A stretch of 64,000 nt of DNA, taken from the NCBI GenBank assembly GCA_029945375.1, contig CM057057.1, positions 682,001 to 746,000 on the forward strand. Reading direction: 5' to 3'. The translations under genes and the position numbers were made by a program. Below are positions 1 to 11,800 of the stretch, piece by piece. The notes under the pieces were generated by a model, which was given only the letters and a program-made list of their open reading frames with translations, searched no databases and had not been told where the DNA came from. This DNA is from Agaricus subrufescens (Eukaryota > Basidiomycota > Agaricomycetes > Agaricales > Agaricaceae). How positions within the stretch are numbered: position 1 is the stretch's first letter; each line of letters begins with the position of its first letter.

Positions 1-216
1 AGTTTGACTCAAGGGCCGGGGGAGGTCACAAGAACGGAAACTCATGCGTCTTCTTTCCACTCACAGTAATCCATCCTACACATGTGCATGGTCTCAGCAC
101 AAAATTAACCGAGCATGGGACTTTGGATAATCCCAGCGTCCGGCGCACACTTAAAGTCCCTAGCACTCCAACTAATTAAAATTCTTTTCTTCTTCTCCCC
201 TCCACGGTGCTCCAAC

Positions 217-2324
217 ATGAATATTCTTTTCTTCTTTCCGCTATTCCTCTTCCATTCTAGCGTAGTGGCCATATGGCCACGGCCACAACAACTGACCACA
301 GGAAACACGACACTCCGACTCTCACCGAATTTCAAAATTCAAACTTCTCATATCGCTAATGTACCGTCGGACCTCTCCGACGCCATCAAACGTACCTCAA
401 ACTTCCTCAAAACCGACAAACTGGAACTCCTAGTCCCCGATCGTGGCGCGTCTCTATCCTCTACAGTCAACTCCGCAAACACTTTAGGCTCTCTCACGCT
501 AACTCTAACACAATCATCTGGAAGTGTAAAGAGCATCAGTGAAGAGGCGGTCCTAGAACTCGGAACACAGGATGAGAGCTATACTTTAGAGGTCCCAAGT
601 AGCGATGGCGGAAATGCAGTATTGAACGCAAATACGACATTGGGACTATTTAGAGGGTTGACAACGTTTGAACAACTCTGGTTTGATCTGGATGGGACGG
701 TATACACTCTTCAGGCTCCAGTTCAGATTCAAGACGCTCCCACATATGTGAGCAGTCATTCCCGACACTACCAGTGGATTTTCTTGAAAACAATTACTTA
801 GCCATACCGCGGCTTCATGCTAGATACTTCCCGCAACTTGTAAGTCCAAGCGTCCCAACAAACAATAAACCCCCTTATCATCCAGCTATACAGCTTCGCA
901 GTCGACGATATCAAACGCACCTTGGACGCAATGAGCTGGGTCAAAATCAACCATTTCCACTGGCACGTCGTCGATTCCCAATCCTTCCCCCTCGTCGTCC
1001 CCGGATTCGAAGAGATCTCGCAAAAAGGAGCTTACTCTTCCTCTAAAGTCTATACCACCGACGATGTAAAGGGTATCGTACAATACGCTGCAGCAGTCCG
1101 TCTTCTGCCCCCTAAGACCGTGTTTTTTCTCACTTTTATTTTTTTGTTTGAATAGAGGGGAATCGACATTCTAATCGAAATCGATACACCAGGCCACACA
1201 TCCGTCATTTCCAAATCACACCCAGAGCACATCGCATGCCCTGAATCTACTCCCTGGTCCCAATTCGCAGGCGGTACGCACCAGAGCTTGTTGCATTCTC
1301 TGTTCTCCAAGCATACTTACTATGTGTATACCGCCAGAACCCCCGGCAGGCCAACTCCGCCTCGCAACCCCCTCCACAATAAACTTCACCGCCAACTTGA
1401 TAGGCGCCGTATCTTCCATGTTCCCTTCAAAGTTATTCCACACCGGTGGAGATGAGATTAACACGAATTGTTATAATCACGATAACCAAACTCAAAACGA
1501 TCTTAGTACGTCCACTAGTTTTCTTTCAAATGGCTCTCTCCTATTTACATTATTTTTGTAGAGGCAGAAGGAAAAACGTTCGAACAAGCCTTGGATTCAT
1601 TCACTCAGGCCACGCATTCCGTACTTGCCCAAGAAGGAAAAACACCAGTCGTCTGGGAAGGTACGTCTCATTCTCACTAACCCACTCTCTTTCAACACAA
1701 CCAACAATGTAGAAATGGCACTCGACCACCAAGTTCAGCTCCGCAACAACACCATTGTCATGTACGTGAACCGTCTCACATTACCCAGTAATACAAACAT
1801 ACTCTCACAAGGGTTTGGATATCGTCCCAACACGTAGGAGCGGTGGCACAAAAAGGACTCAAAATCATCCACGCCGCCTCTGATTTCTTCTATCTCGACT
1901 GTGGCGCCGGAGGCTGGGTCGGCAACAACATCAACGGCGATAGTTCCTGCGGCGTCTACAAAACCTGGCAAAAAGCCTACTCATTCAATCCCACAGCCGG
2001 AATAGAAAGCAACCAAACAAGCTTGATTCAGGGAGGTTCGTTATATCCTCATCGAATCCTCAGAATGTGTGACCAAAGGTGTGTATAGGTCAGCAACTAT
2101 TATGGGCGGAGCAGTCCGGACCATCGAATATGGATTCCATAGCTTGGCCTCGATCCGCTTCGTCAGCAGAGCTCTTTTGGTCTGGACCCGGAGGTGATGT
2201 GAGGACTGCTCTACCGAGATTACATGAAACCGGGTTTAGGTTTGTCCAGCGCGGGGTCAAAGCTATTCCCTTGCAACCAGAGTGGTGTGCCCTGAGACCC
2301 AACGCTTGTGATGGTGATGCGTAA
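217..2324 (+). CDS. Secreted beta-N-acetylhexosaminidase (GH20)
   Basis: Hydrolyses terminal beta-linked N-acetylhexosamine from chitin oligomers and glycoproteins, probably outside the cell. The start at 217 gives a hydrophobic signal peptide (MNILFFFPLFLFHSS) followed by the WPRPQQL motif common at the mature N-terminus of fungal GH20 enzymes. Joining nine exons gives the family's landmarks in order: the N-terminal GH20 domain (exon 1, 217-747), NHFHWHVVDSQSFPL, EIDTPGHTS, the catalytic pair in HTGGDEINTNC near 1440-1470, the W-rich VWISSQH segment, and a C-terminal LLWAEQSGP segment. It ends PNACDGDA-stop. All eight introns restore frame with GT-AG borders (for example 748-801). The next gene, WRAP53-like, is convergent and ends only about 85 bp away. 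An in-frame ATG at 115 would place a long leader before the signal peptide and is less likely. The gene looks intact. Confidence 0.93.
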
Positions 2325-2410
2325 AAGTCGGTGAAAAAAAAAATCGAGGCATCTAACTGTACATTATGTTGTGTTGAATGAATAAGCAAGCGCCCTGAAC
2401 TCTAATCCAA

Positions 2411-3945
2411 CTAAACGCTGCCGGCATCGTCAAAGCTCCATGTTCTGAGCGACGAATCAACTGCTCTCGGCCGTAATCGACTGTCAGAATCATCAGAATC
2501 TATGCTCTCGTCAGAATCGACCTCGTCAAAATGTCTCGATCCCGACATTGACAATACGATAGGTTGATGAGGATGAAAGGCCACACAGGGCACTGAATCT
2601 GCATGGATCGTGATTAGGACACGAAAACCGACGATATGAGAATGTGCTACCCGAGTGGCCTCTAAACGTTAAATCAGGCTGTTTCATCATCGTTTCGGAA
2701 CCATCGCCCCCTTCATTAGGTGGATGGAGATCGAAAACATGTATCGCTCCTTGCTTTTTGAAGTACGAGTTAGAAACAACCAGCTTTCAAACTGGTATAT
2801 CTCACCTGATCTCCCGTCATCAGTCTTCTCCCAGAACAATCGACATCGAAAAACATCTTCTGGTTGGTCGTCGGCTTATGTGGGAGCACGTATTTCACAA
2901 ACGGAACATTCACATCCGACCTCAAATCCCACCCCAGAATCTCGTCGCGTTTTCGATAACTGGCATACAAGACATGCGGATACATGGGGTTGAATCGAAC
3001 CTGTTCAATAACCATCAAAAGGCCGATTCAGGTATTACCAAACGCACTTGAGTAACAGCAGCTCGGGGCCCGCCACTAACGAACATCAGGGGCACGCCAT
3101 CGGATTGGGAGTCGTTGTAGAGGGCGAGGTTTGAAAGACCAGGATTGAGTGTACCCGCAGCGTAAAACCCGTCTGATTCCGTGCTGTATGTCGGAGAGAA
3201 CGCCAATGCAGAGATGATGCCTGACAAAGGTGATCAGCCCATGGCAAAGTGCGGAGATATACGGCGAACCCTTGAGTCCATCTTTACTCTTTTTTGATGG
3301 TGTCGTCGATATTCTGGTTCCCTCCCCTGGTCGCGACACGTCAAACACTTCGATGGCATCTTCATGGCCGCAATATATCCTAAATTGACGTTAAGCAGGG
3401 CTATTTTAACACTGAACAAGCCGACTTTGTAGCAGTAGGGTTGAATGACATTGAATGGGGCGCGATGAAGCGTTCACGGTGATCAATAATCTTGTATGAT
3501 GCACGCAGCTACCCTTCGATCAAGCATTATCAAGCGGGGGTAGAACGGAGGGAGACGCACTCGGCCATCGGATGCGTCCAAGAGCTTGACGGGACATTCG
3601 CGGACGGAGGCGAGGAAGCAGAAGGACGAGGGGTCGCTGGGAGAGGCGGCGGGGTACCAAGTAAAGTCGAGGACAGGCGCGGACTGGGGTAGAACCAGGG
3701 CCGGCGGTGGTGCTAAAGGGAGACGGTCAGAGGGCGCGGACGCGGTGAAGAGCTCGAGGGTCCTGTTCTCGCACTGGGCCAGGAAACCAGAGCCATCCGG
3801 GGTCCTGCGAGGGTTGAACGGTCAATGACAGGCGGGGATGCGGGAAACAGCACCATCGAGCCCTTCGCGCAAAGCTGCCGACGCGGTATTCCCGGGCCGC
3901 GGTGGGGGCAGCGGAGAGGCCGAGGACGGGCGGGGACCACGCCAT
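2411..3945 (-). CDS. WD40 protein of the WRAP53/TCAB1 family
   Basis: The family binds CAB-box small Cajal-body RNAs and, in animals, telomerase RNA. In fungi its role is less settled. Reading down the minus strand, WD repeats include TPDGSGFLAQCENRTLELF, FTWYPAASPSDPSSFCFLAS, ISALAFSP, GGPRAAVTQVRFNPMYPHVLY and DEILGWDLRSD. The last two closely match the signature blade of WRAP53. A TTNQKMFFDVDCSGR segment, also typical, follows. The C-terminus is an acidic linker and a final blade ending SFDDAGSV. The first intron is well supported: 3805-3853 (49 nt) splits a Trp codon and joins FARRARW to TPDGSG. The start at 3945 (MAWSPPVLG) is the first ATG of that exon. Later splice sites were inferred only roughly. 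It is convergent with the GH20 gene. Confidence 0.85.
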
Positions 3946-3985
3946 GGGAGACGCAGACGAGACGACAAACAGGTGTAAATTGAGC

Positions 3986-4419
3986 TCAGCTAGTACCGTT
4001 GCGCAGGAACTCCTGTAAACTATTTCTTTTGCTCATCCACCGCCCGCTCTCCTCTCTCTCTTCTGCCTCCTGCTTGATGATCGACACCCAGTTGAAGCAC
4101 TGCTTGCAGTCCACTGCCTTGTGCTCCTCGCACTGGAACGATTCTTCCGTGTGCAGCGCCTCTACCGCGCCGTGGCCGTATGCGTTTAGTGGCTGTCGCT
4201 CCTGGGGACGTGGACGCGGTCAACGCCATCAGATGCAGAGACAGGTGTGCTAACCTCGACTTCGCAGTCCAAAAACTCGCATATGTGGCCCAGTTCCTCT
4301 TCGATCGTCACGTTGTTGCTCATCCTATGATCGCAGCAGCACGTCTGACAGTATTCGTCTCCGTGTTGCGCGCAGAACTTGAATGCGTTGACGATGATGT
4401 GCTCTATCTTAGTCGCCAT
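3986..4419 (-). CDS. Small Cys-rich conserved fungal protein, probably zinc-binding
   Basis: Two exons (4255-4419 and 3986-4201) join across a 53-nt GT-AG intron to give 126 residues. The N-terminal half has FCAQHGDEYCQTCCCDHRMSN, and the second half has FQCEEHKAVDCKQCFNW. The paired C-x2-C/H clusters suggest one or two zinc sites, somewhat like MYND or similar cross-brace fingers. I know similar short proteins in Agaricomycetes, but none with an established function, so no role is assigned. It is divergent from the J-domain gene, with about 690 bp between the two starts. Confidence 0.7.
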
Positions 4420-5110
4420 GGAGTAGTAGAATAGATGTCTAGTGTGGGGGAGCGGGAAGAGGGAGGTGGTTGACAGCACGGCACTAAACGAAAGGGCTTA
4501 AGACGCTGTGGTAAAAATAGCGCCCTCGTCGGATCATTTGCCACATACATATGTATATCATCATTCTCCCTCCTCGTCCTCTCAAAACACAACCTATCTA
4601 ACCACCGCCGGCCCCTATCCTTTGACCATACAAACAAACCGGCGTAACCAAGACGATCACCGAGTCTCCACTCATTAGCATTGACAACCCAAGTACGCCC
4701 TGTCCTCGACTCGTGTCAGAAATCCATTGTCAATCAGGCCAATTTGTGCACGTCGGGGCTCAACAGCCGTGGACACGCGTCCGAAAACGCCTCGAAAAGG
4801 CTCAATTTCTCTTTGTGTACCGCCGCTCATAATAATTCAGGCACGCGTCGTTTCGCTAGAATGTTTCGGTGTAACCATATCAACGCTGTTATTTATCCAA
4901 CCCTCAATGTAACACCACCGCAGATGATTAAGGTATGCACCTCGTTTGACCACAATGATTGGATTTGCACCCAACTCGTGATTGTTCCCGTGCTAGATAT
5001 ATATCACCGGCGACTGGGGCCGACGATCAACAAACATAACTTTCTCACGCCAATTAAACTACGACATCTCCTAAACATCATCCCAAAACCATTCTCCTCC
5101 AACTCGACAA
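4420..5110. promoter_or_regulatory. Shared upstream region between two divergent genes
   Basis: This 690-bp stretch lies between the starts of the Cys-rich protein (minus) and the J-domain protein (plus) and should hold both promoters. An open frame of 148 codons at 4681-5127 has no recognisable domain and unlikely composition, so it was not called. A TATA-like tagatatatatca lies near 4995. No other element was recognised. Confidence 0.4.
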
Positions 5111-5910
5111 ATGCCCGAATGCGATAAGAAAAGCCCAATTGAGGGAGCAGAGGAAGAAAGCTTCTACCGCTTAACATTCTACGAGGTCCTTGGCGTGTCC
5201 GAAGGAGCTACAGCCGACGATATCAAAGTACGCTCTTCCCAAAACACATTCTCTGATATCAACTAACTGTTCTTAAGCGTGCTTATAAAAGAGGAATATT
5301 AGAATATCATCCAGATAAAAACACCAGTCTTGATGCCACCGTTGCGACGAAGAGGTTTAGGAGAATTCAAGAAGCTTACGAGGTACGCTCTCCTCCTACA
5401 ACTCCATTAGTCAATCACCTCTGAACTGTCGCAGGTTTTAGCTGATCCTCAGGCACGTCAAGTTCCAAATCGATTTCCTAATCATAATCACCCTCTCCCT
5501 AGCAAAGACGACAATACGATATCCAACGAAACCCACAAAGACACAGATACGTCTCAACTCAGGCTTCCCCTAATGCAACACCACCCACATCACGCACATA
5601 TACACACCACCATTATCACTTCCATCCCCCAACAACATCTCCAATGCACTCGTTTTCATTCATGTTCAATTCTTCATCCCAAGCGTCGTTTTCTTTCGGC
5701 TTTTCGTCGTCGACAACTGCACAGAATGGAGAAGATGATGATGAGGAAGTGGTATGGTCTTTCACTACGCGCAGTGGGGACCACGATAATGAACATCATC
5801 ACCCTGCTCCTCCTGCCAGACATGAGGCTAGCAGTCGTAAGTATAGCACACCTTCGAGCGAGGGTGAGAGCATTAGCGAGGATGAAGATGACGGATCTTC
5901 GAGCGATTAA
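5111..5910 (+). CDS. J-domain (DnaJ/Hsp40) co-chaperone
   Basis: It stimulates Hsp70 ATPase activity. The N-terminal J domain is clear: FYEVLGVSEGATADDIK, RAYKRGILEYHPDK (with the HPD motif), RFRRIQEAYE, VLADP. Exons are 5111-5227, 5278-5382, 5435-5452 and 5503-5910. The third intron (5453-5502) appears to begin GC rather than GT. Only that choice continues the J domain as QRRQYDIQRNP and then enters the open frame ending at 5910. The product is about 215 residues. It lacks the Gly/Phe plus zinc-finger layout of class A proteins but has a His/Pro/Thr-rich linker, an SFSFMFNSSS segment and an acidic Ser-rich tail ending EDEDDGSSSD. This suggests a class B or C protein, cytosolic or nuclear. 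Without the GC-AG intron the frame would run to 5935 with no domain-like tail. Confidence 0.85.
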
Positions 5911-6657
5911 AAATCATTCTCGAACACCCACTTAGCTCGATGCTGTAATAGATTATGATAATATCTTCGTCCAATATTTACAGCCCAAGTAGTACCCTTT
6001 CTTGGCTCCGTCTGCATTGTGAATCAAAAAAAGAATGCTTGGCTTGATGGAATCAAACTGGAACACCATGATAGACAGAGTCTCCTTTCTCTTTGACCTG
6101 CTTGGCTTGCATCAAATAACTTGTGCCTGAAGATCTTTGAGCGAAAAAATAATCAGACATAAACTTTCTCCTAATCTCTCGTAGGGCACCCAAACACAAT
6201 GTTCTAGATTATCATGTCGATAAAAGGTCTAACACGCATTTCGCGGAATACAAGACGCAGAGAGCTTTCCATTACGTTCAGAGGAGCCTACTTTCAAAAG
6301 CGACTTTGTCTAGGCATTGTTTCATTATACTCAAAGACCTGATGAATCAATTAACATCTTTACACACAGGAGTCACTCTGATAAAGGTCGTCTAAGAGAG
6401 TCACTCAGACTAAGTTGTCTCATACATCGTTTGGTGTCGCAGTCGATCGGCACGTGTCTTGGCACCCCACTGACGTAGTCGAACCTTCTCGATCACTTAT
6501 TAACCCTTATCTGTAGTACACAAGAGGGTTAATAATGTTTCTGGAACCTTTCACTCTCTAACCCTTATCTTCTCAAAAGTCTTCACAACCAGGTTTGTTT
6601 TATTTCACGTTTACCTCACTTTTTGAACCTTGTTGACGATTTTTATTCATATGTAGG
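5911..6657. promoter_or_regulatory. Intergenic region upstream of the kinase
   Basis: Between the J-domain gene and the kinase I see no coding sequence. It contains a CACGTG E-box (about 6452), a TGACGT CRE-like hexamer (about 6471), and the perfect inverted repeat at 6497-6535, listed separately. These are candidate promoter or 5' leader elements for the kinase. Confidence 0.4.
6497..6535. repeat. 11-bp perfect inverted repeat, 17-bp spacer
   Basis: TTATTAACCCT at 6497-6507 is followed after 17 bp by its exact reverse complement AGGGTTAATAA at 6525-6535. A further AACCCTTATC copy occurs near 6559. It lies about 125 bp before the kinase start, so it could be a dimeric regulator site or a hairpin in the 5' leader. 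Confidence 0.6.
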
Positions 6658-7980
6658 ATGGAGACACCCGTGGTTTGCTATCCTGAAGTCGGAACATCAA
6701 TAGAAGTCGATGGTGGACACCTTCAACTTGTGTCTGTCATCGGTACAGGCGGTTACGGGGCTGTCTACAAAGCGCTGAACCCTCTGAGCGCATTACATCC
6801 CTATTTTGCCGTCAAATGCCTCCCTCGGTCTCGAAATCACTATCAATCACGCATGAGAGAAATCGACCTCCACCAACGCGCATCGGCCCACCCGGGAGTG
6901 ATACCGCTCTTTCGAGTCATAGAAGAGCCGGAATTTACGTACCTCATCATGGGATACGCCCCCGACAAAGATCTCTTCACGCAAATATTACATAAAAAGA
7001 GGTACCTGGGGAATGATATCTTTATACGGAGCACGTTCCTCCAGATCCTCGATGTTGTGGAATATTGCCATTCTGTTGGGGTATACCATCGTGATTTGAA
7101 GCCGGAGAATTTTGTGTGTTTTGAGGGAGGGTTGAGAGTTGCGCTTACGGATTTTGGACTTGCGACTACCCAGAGGACTAGTACGGAATTTCAGACGGGG
7201 AGTGTATACCATATGAGCCCAGGTACGTTTTTTTCTCTTGTCAAGACCTCCTTTAATTCTGAGACTTATTTGATAGAGTGTCAGGCGGCTGAAATGAGCT
7301 GTGAAGGTGTCTATTCACCACAGGCATGCGATATCTGGTCACTCGGGATAATGCTCATCAATATCGTTACCGGACGAAACCCATGGAATTGTGCGAAATG
7401 GGAAGACGCGGCGTTTAGGTCTTATCATCAAAATCCATCCAACCACCTCCTCACCGTCCTCCCGATATCAGCTGAACTTAATGAAGTGTTGATTATGATG
7501 CTTTGTATGGAATGGAGGGCGCGGCCTGCGATTTCGGAGATACGTGATGCTGTGAAAAGGGTTCCGAGTTTTTATGCGAAGAATGTGGTGTTTGATGGGA
7601 GTATAGCGAAATGTTTGTGGGAGGGTGATAGGTACAAGAGGCCTGTTGCGCCTCGAAGGGAGGAACCAACTGTTCCTTGTCGGATGAGGGATCAAAATCC
7701 GGGGAACAACCTTCGAGCGAGGATTCTTAAGGAGAGGTTCCTTGTTTATGAAGAGGGGGATAGTGATGATTCGCAGAGGGACTCTGATTCGTCGTCGTCG
7801 TCGTCATCGTCAACATTGGGCTCGGCGCGGAGTAGTCCTGCTCTGTCGTTTGATAAGCGGTTGAAGTTGAAGTCAAAGACGACTTCGTTTAGCTCGATTT
7901 TGGTTGGGATCCAGGGTCTGTTTAGGGTTTGTCCGTCTTTGGGTGGGAGGAAGGGTCGTGTGGGCCACGCAGTTGCATGA
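6658..7980 (+). CDS. Serine/threonine protein kinase (fungal Ran1/Ksp1-like)
   Basis: Phosphorylates Ser/Thr. Motifs in order: glycine loop GTGGYGAVYKA (residues ~31-41), ATP-binding Lys in FAVKCLP, catalytic loop YHRDLKPENF, TDFGLAT, and the APE-equivalent MSPECQAAE. The subdomain IX region DIWSLGIMLINIVTGRNPW resembles fungal kinases such as Ran1/Pat1, Sks1 and Ksp1. The continuous frame hides one 54-nt intron (7223-7276). Removing it joins MSPE to CQAAE exactly as in the family, giving about 422 residues. The C-terminal tail is low-complexity with a Ser run (about 7788-7812) and is likely a phosphorylated regulatory tail. A second ATG at 7981 directly after the stop is coincidental. Confidence 0.92.
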   Translation: METPVVCYPEVGTSIEVDGGHLQLVSVIGTGGYGAVYKALNPLSALHPYFAVKCLPRSRNHYQSRMREIDLHQRASAHPGVIPLFRVIEEPEFTYLIMGYAPDKDLFTQILHKKRYLGNDIFIRSTFLQILDVVEYCHSVGVYHRDLKPENFVCFEGGLRVALTDFGLATTQRTSTEFQTGSVYHMSPGTFFSLVKTSFNSETYLIECQAAEMSCEGVYSPQACDIWSLGIMLINIVTGRNPWNCAKWEDAAFRSYHQNPSNHLLTVLPISAELNEVLIMMLCMEWRARPAISEIRDAVKRVPSFYAKNVVFDGSIAKCLWEGDRYKRPVAPRREEPTVPCRMRDQNPGNNLRARILKERFLVYEEGDSDDSQRDSDSSSSSSSSTLGSARSSPALSFDKRLKLKSKTTSFSSILVGIQGLFRVCPSLGGRKGRVGHAVA

Positions 7981-8820
7981 ATGGTTTGCTGTTTTTTTTT
8001 TTTCTTTTTTAGTTATCGGGTGTATATAACTTATTTACAACAATCTGACGATGCATCATTCAATTTCAAAAGGAGAAGTTTCGAGTCGATGTGGGTCGGA
8101 GAGTTGAAACAGGAGATAAATTCGAGCGTCCAGTTCTTGACGGAAACATCTTCATACCGATGCTGAATATTAAAGGTAGCCGAGGATTGGGTGAAGGTGG
8201 ATTATGTACTTCGGGTACTCGAGGTAGATCGCCATGTTTTATGAGCTCGATCATTTTAGCCGATATTTTCATGTAGACTAACTGACCAAGACCACCGCCA
8301 TTCTCGGAACTGTCTCAAGATTAGCGATATAAAAAAAAAAAAAAAAACGCTGGACCTACAGAAATGGAACTGGGCGCTCAAGCCTCATGAATTGATCCGA
8401 TGATTGGACGATCCACCTGTCGTTTCCTCGCCACGCGTCAGGGTTGCGGTTGACTGGCAGACACACCTTTTGGCATGAAACTATCTGTAATCTACCGAGG
8501 ATTGCCTGTGTGTGCAATGTGTATCGAGACCACGACTGATACTTAAAATACGACATCATGATTAGATCTCCATATAGAACCCTAACCTGGCAACATGGGC
8601 GCCTGCTGGGGCCAGGGACAGTTCTGGGCAAGTGCCATGGCAGTTGATCTCTCTTCTCCTTGTTCTCTCCCTCCCACCCCCTCTTGTGTCCCCCACGTCT
8701 CTGGCCCCGTCTGAGCGGCTCTTTGCGCCACCGTGGCCGTCTTCTGGCCCAAACTCTATCTCACGCCTATACTCTATCACTCCTAGGCTTTCGAGCCTCC
8801 GGCGTCTTGTTACCTGACCC
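7981..8820. other. Intergenic, no gene seen
   Basis: This is the 3' region of the kinase and the upstream region of the coiled-coil gene. It contains homopolymer runs (T near 7990, A near 8331-8346) and CT-rich sequence at 8650-8700, as is common before fungal start codons. Short open frames on both strands show no domain. Confidence 0.5.
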
Positions 8821-11800
8821 ATGGCTGCAATGGAGTATTACCAGTCTGCGCCAGGCCAATCGTAGGCCCCTTTCATGCATCCTACTGCCTGCTTACCCAA
8901 CCATATTAGGTTTGCCTCCGACCCGCCGACTTTGGTTGGGAAACCGGATCAACCTGTTGCCCCGACTCAAGTTCAGTCTTCGCCTCCGCGCAAATCACCT
9001 TCAAAAGCCAGCGCAGCGGACTACTTTTCTCCAGAAGCACCCCAATCTGCGTTCGTACCAGCTTACGTCGCCAATGCGCCGTCTGTTGACGACGACGTGC
9101 TGCCTGTACCGCCACCAAGGATCAACAATCCAGGAAAGATAGTATCGCCACCGGCTCCTCAGGACCCTACAAGTCCTGTCACTGACGAGAGTGACGGAAG
9201 CGTTGTTCACATCCATCACGCCCACCAGGCCCCCCGCTATGACGATACCACACATCATACCGACACGTCTCCTCCACCTTCCCAGCAATCTGGCACTCTC
9301 AGCCTTACTCACAGTAATCTTCACCATCACGACGGTTTCGGTAGTAGCGATAGGTCTCCATCTCATGGTCGAGGTCCCGCCTCCAAAAAACGTCTTCGCC
9401 CGAGGGAACTATCCACACACAGTAAAGATACCCTCATACAACTCCTCATCCGACAAGAATATCAGGTCGACGATTGTAAGAAAGCTCTCAAGAACGCGTT
9501 GGAGAAATTGGACAGGTACAAGTCGGATTTAGCGGATGCGAATAATCATTGTAGGAGAGTGGAGAAGCTGTATCAGAAATTGGCGGACGAGCGGATGTTG
9601 ATGCAGACTCAAGTCAGTGATGCTATTGGTAAAGCCCAACAACAAAGTTATGCGGCCCAACAAGAGTTATCGATATACAAGCTGAGGCTAGAACACGCGG
9701 AAAACGCTTTGTACGTTTACTTCCTCATTCATGACTGTGTGTTTTTAAGTAACCCTTTCGCAGGACTTCGGCCAAGGCAGAGCTACGTGAAATCAAACTT
9801 CAACGCGATAAAGCCCGAAGTGATGCTGAGCGCTCGCGTGAAGAGGCTGTCAGGGCACGGGAAGAGCGTAATGTACGCGAAGCCCGTGAACAAGGACGCA
9901 AACAAGGCTACGATGAAGGCGTCAAACAGGGTCACGTCATGGGCATCACTCAAACTGTCCCTCCTGCAATAACCACTCCAGTTGCCGAACCTTCCACCAG
10001 TCAAGCCCCTCCTCCTGCTCCCCCTTCAAACCCAAATACCTCAGTAACGTCATCTCACAGTCGCGCTCGGACGGCTACATCACAATCCGATAAACAATCT
10101 TCTTCTTCTCGAAATCAGAGCCGCGCTTCAAAGGTTGATATTGAGGATTTGGTGCAGAAGATACGGAGGGAGACGGAGGAACGGTATCAACGTCAGTTTG
10201 ACCAACAGTTGGAACAGGAACGTCAGCGGCTTCAGATTCAGAGACTGGAGCAAGATCAGGAAAGGGAGCGAGAGCTTGCTGAAGAGAGAGAGAAGTTCCG
10301 ACAATCTGTCGAAGCTCGGGAGCACCAACGGTCCGTGGAATTGGAAGCTGAGATAGATACTTTGAGACAGTTGGAACGTCAGAGAAGTGAAGAGGTGAAG
10401 AACGAGCAGCAAAAGGCTAGCGTTCTACAGGTGGAGAGAGATAAGGAGAGGGAGTTGAAGGAGAGGGAACAACGAGAACGACAGAGGGAACGTCAGGAGC
10501 GAGAACAAGAGCGAGCTGAAGAAGCTCGACGTCATGAACAAGAACAACGTAATGCATCCAAGCAGAGACAAAAAGAGAGAACAGAAGCAATGCAGCGCGA
10601 TCGAGAACGGGATCAAGTTGTTACCGAAGCAACTGCACAAGCTGCAAGAGTGGCGGCAGAAGCTAATGCAGCCATTGCTACTATTGCATCTCGTCCAAAG
10701 TCTCGCGCGTCGGCGTCCAGCTCTGGTAGTGACCAAGGCCGTACTTATATGCAGGGGACTCCGCGACATCAGCCTTATCTCCCTATGCCACGTCCTCCGA
10801 TGCCTATGCCAGTTCCAGAAGTGGCTCAAGCACGCGTTGTGCCACCTGAGCCTAATGTCAATCGTTCTGCTCGTGATCCTCAAGCTCCTGTCATCCCAGC
10901 AGGGATATCAATGCCTGAACCCAATGTCAATCCGGGCGGTTACTCGTCACAGCCAGCAGTATCGATGCCCGAACCCAACATTGACTATTCCTCGATGCCT
11001 GAGCCCGGCGTCAATTATTCCTCTCCTCGACCACCGGTATCGATGCCTGAACCTAACATAAATACCGGCCGCCGTTCATCACGCTCACCTCGAACACCTG
11101 TCACTATGCCAGCCGCAGTGTCGATGCCGGAACCTAGTCGTGGAGTTACTATGCCCGAACCCAATATCAATCGTGGAGTCACCATGCCCCAACCCAACGT
11201 CAGTCGTGGGATTTCCATGCCCCAACCCAATATCAATACTGGTAGCCACTACCCGCAACCACCCGTTACGATGCCTGAACCTAATCTTGGAGAGTATTCG
11301 CGTCCCTCTTCCCGTTCGGCGGGCCAACCAAGCCTACCATCCACAACTTCTGGACGACATCGACCAAGACGAGGCTCGATGGAATCACAATCATCAGCCT
11401 CGACTGTCGCTGGCGGACTTGACAAGCTTGTTAGTTTCCCCTTCTCGGCTGCCGCTGGCCACGCGCGTACGCCATCTAACAATTCTGGAGGAGCTCCCGC
11501 CTTTATTCCTCCTCTACCGGAACCCAATTCGAGGAATACTAATCGACAATTATCGCACTCGAGAAATGGGACTTATACACGTCCTAATGTGGCTGGGAGG
11601 GACGCACTGAGTGATATTCCTGAAGATGCCAGCTTTAGATTGTCGCCGGGTGTGAGTTCACCGTTCGGTGGACAGGGACCTGTTATTCCTTCTATGGGTA
11701 TGCCTAGACCGGATTCGGCTTCCTCTGCACCTGTGATACCCAACATTCGCGTTGACGGCGATCATGATGATGATGATCATTATCTTCATGCACCTGGTGG

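Noticed and set aside
4681..5127. 148-codon open frame upstream of the J-domain gene
   Set aside because: No domain, odd composition, overlaps the true J-domain start in another frame and lies where the promoter should be.
10425..10883. 152-codon minus frame within the coiled-coil gene
   Set aside because: Shadow of the Glu/Arg/Gln-rich coiled coil on the opposite strand.
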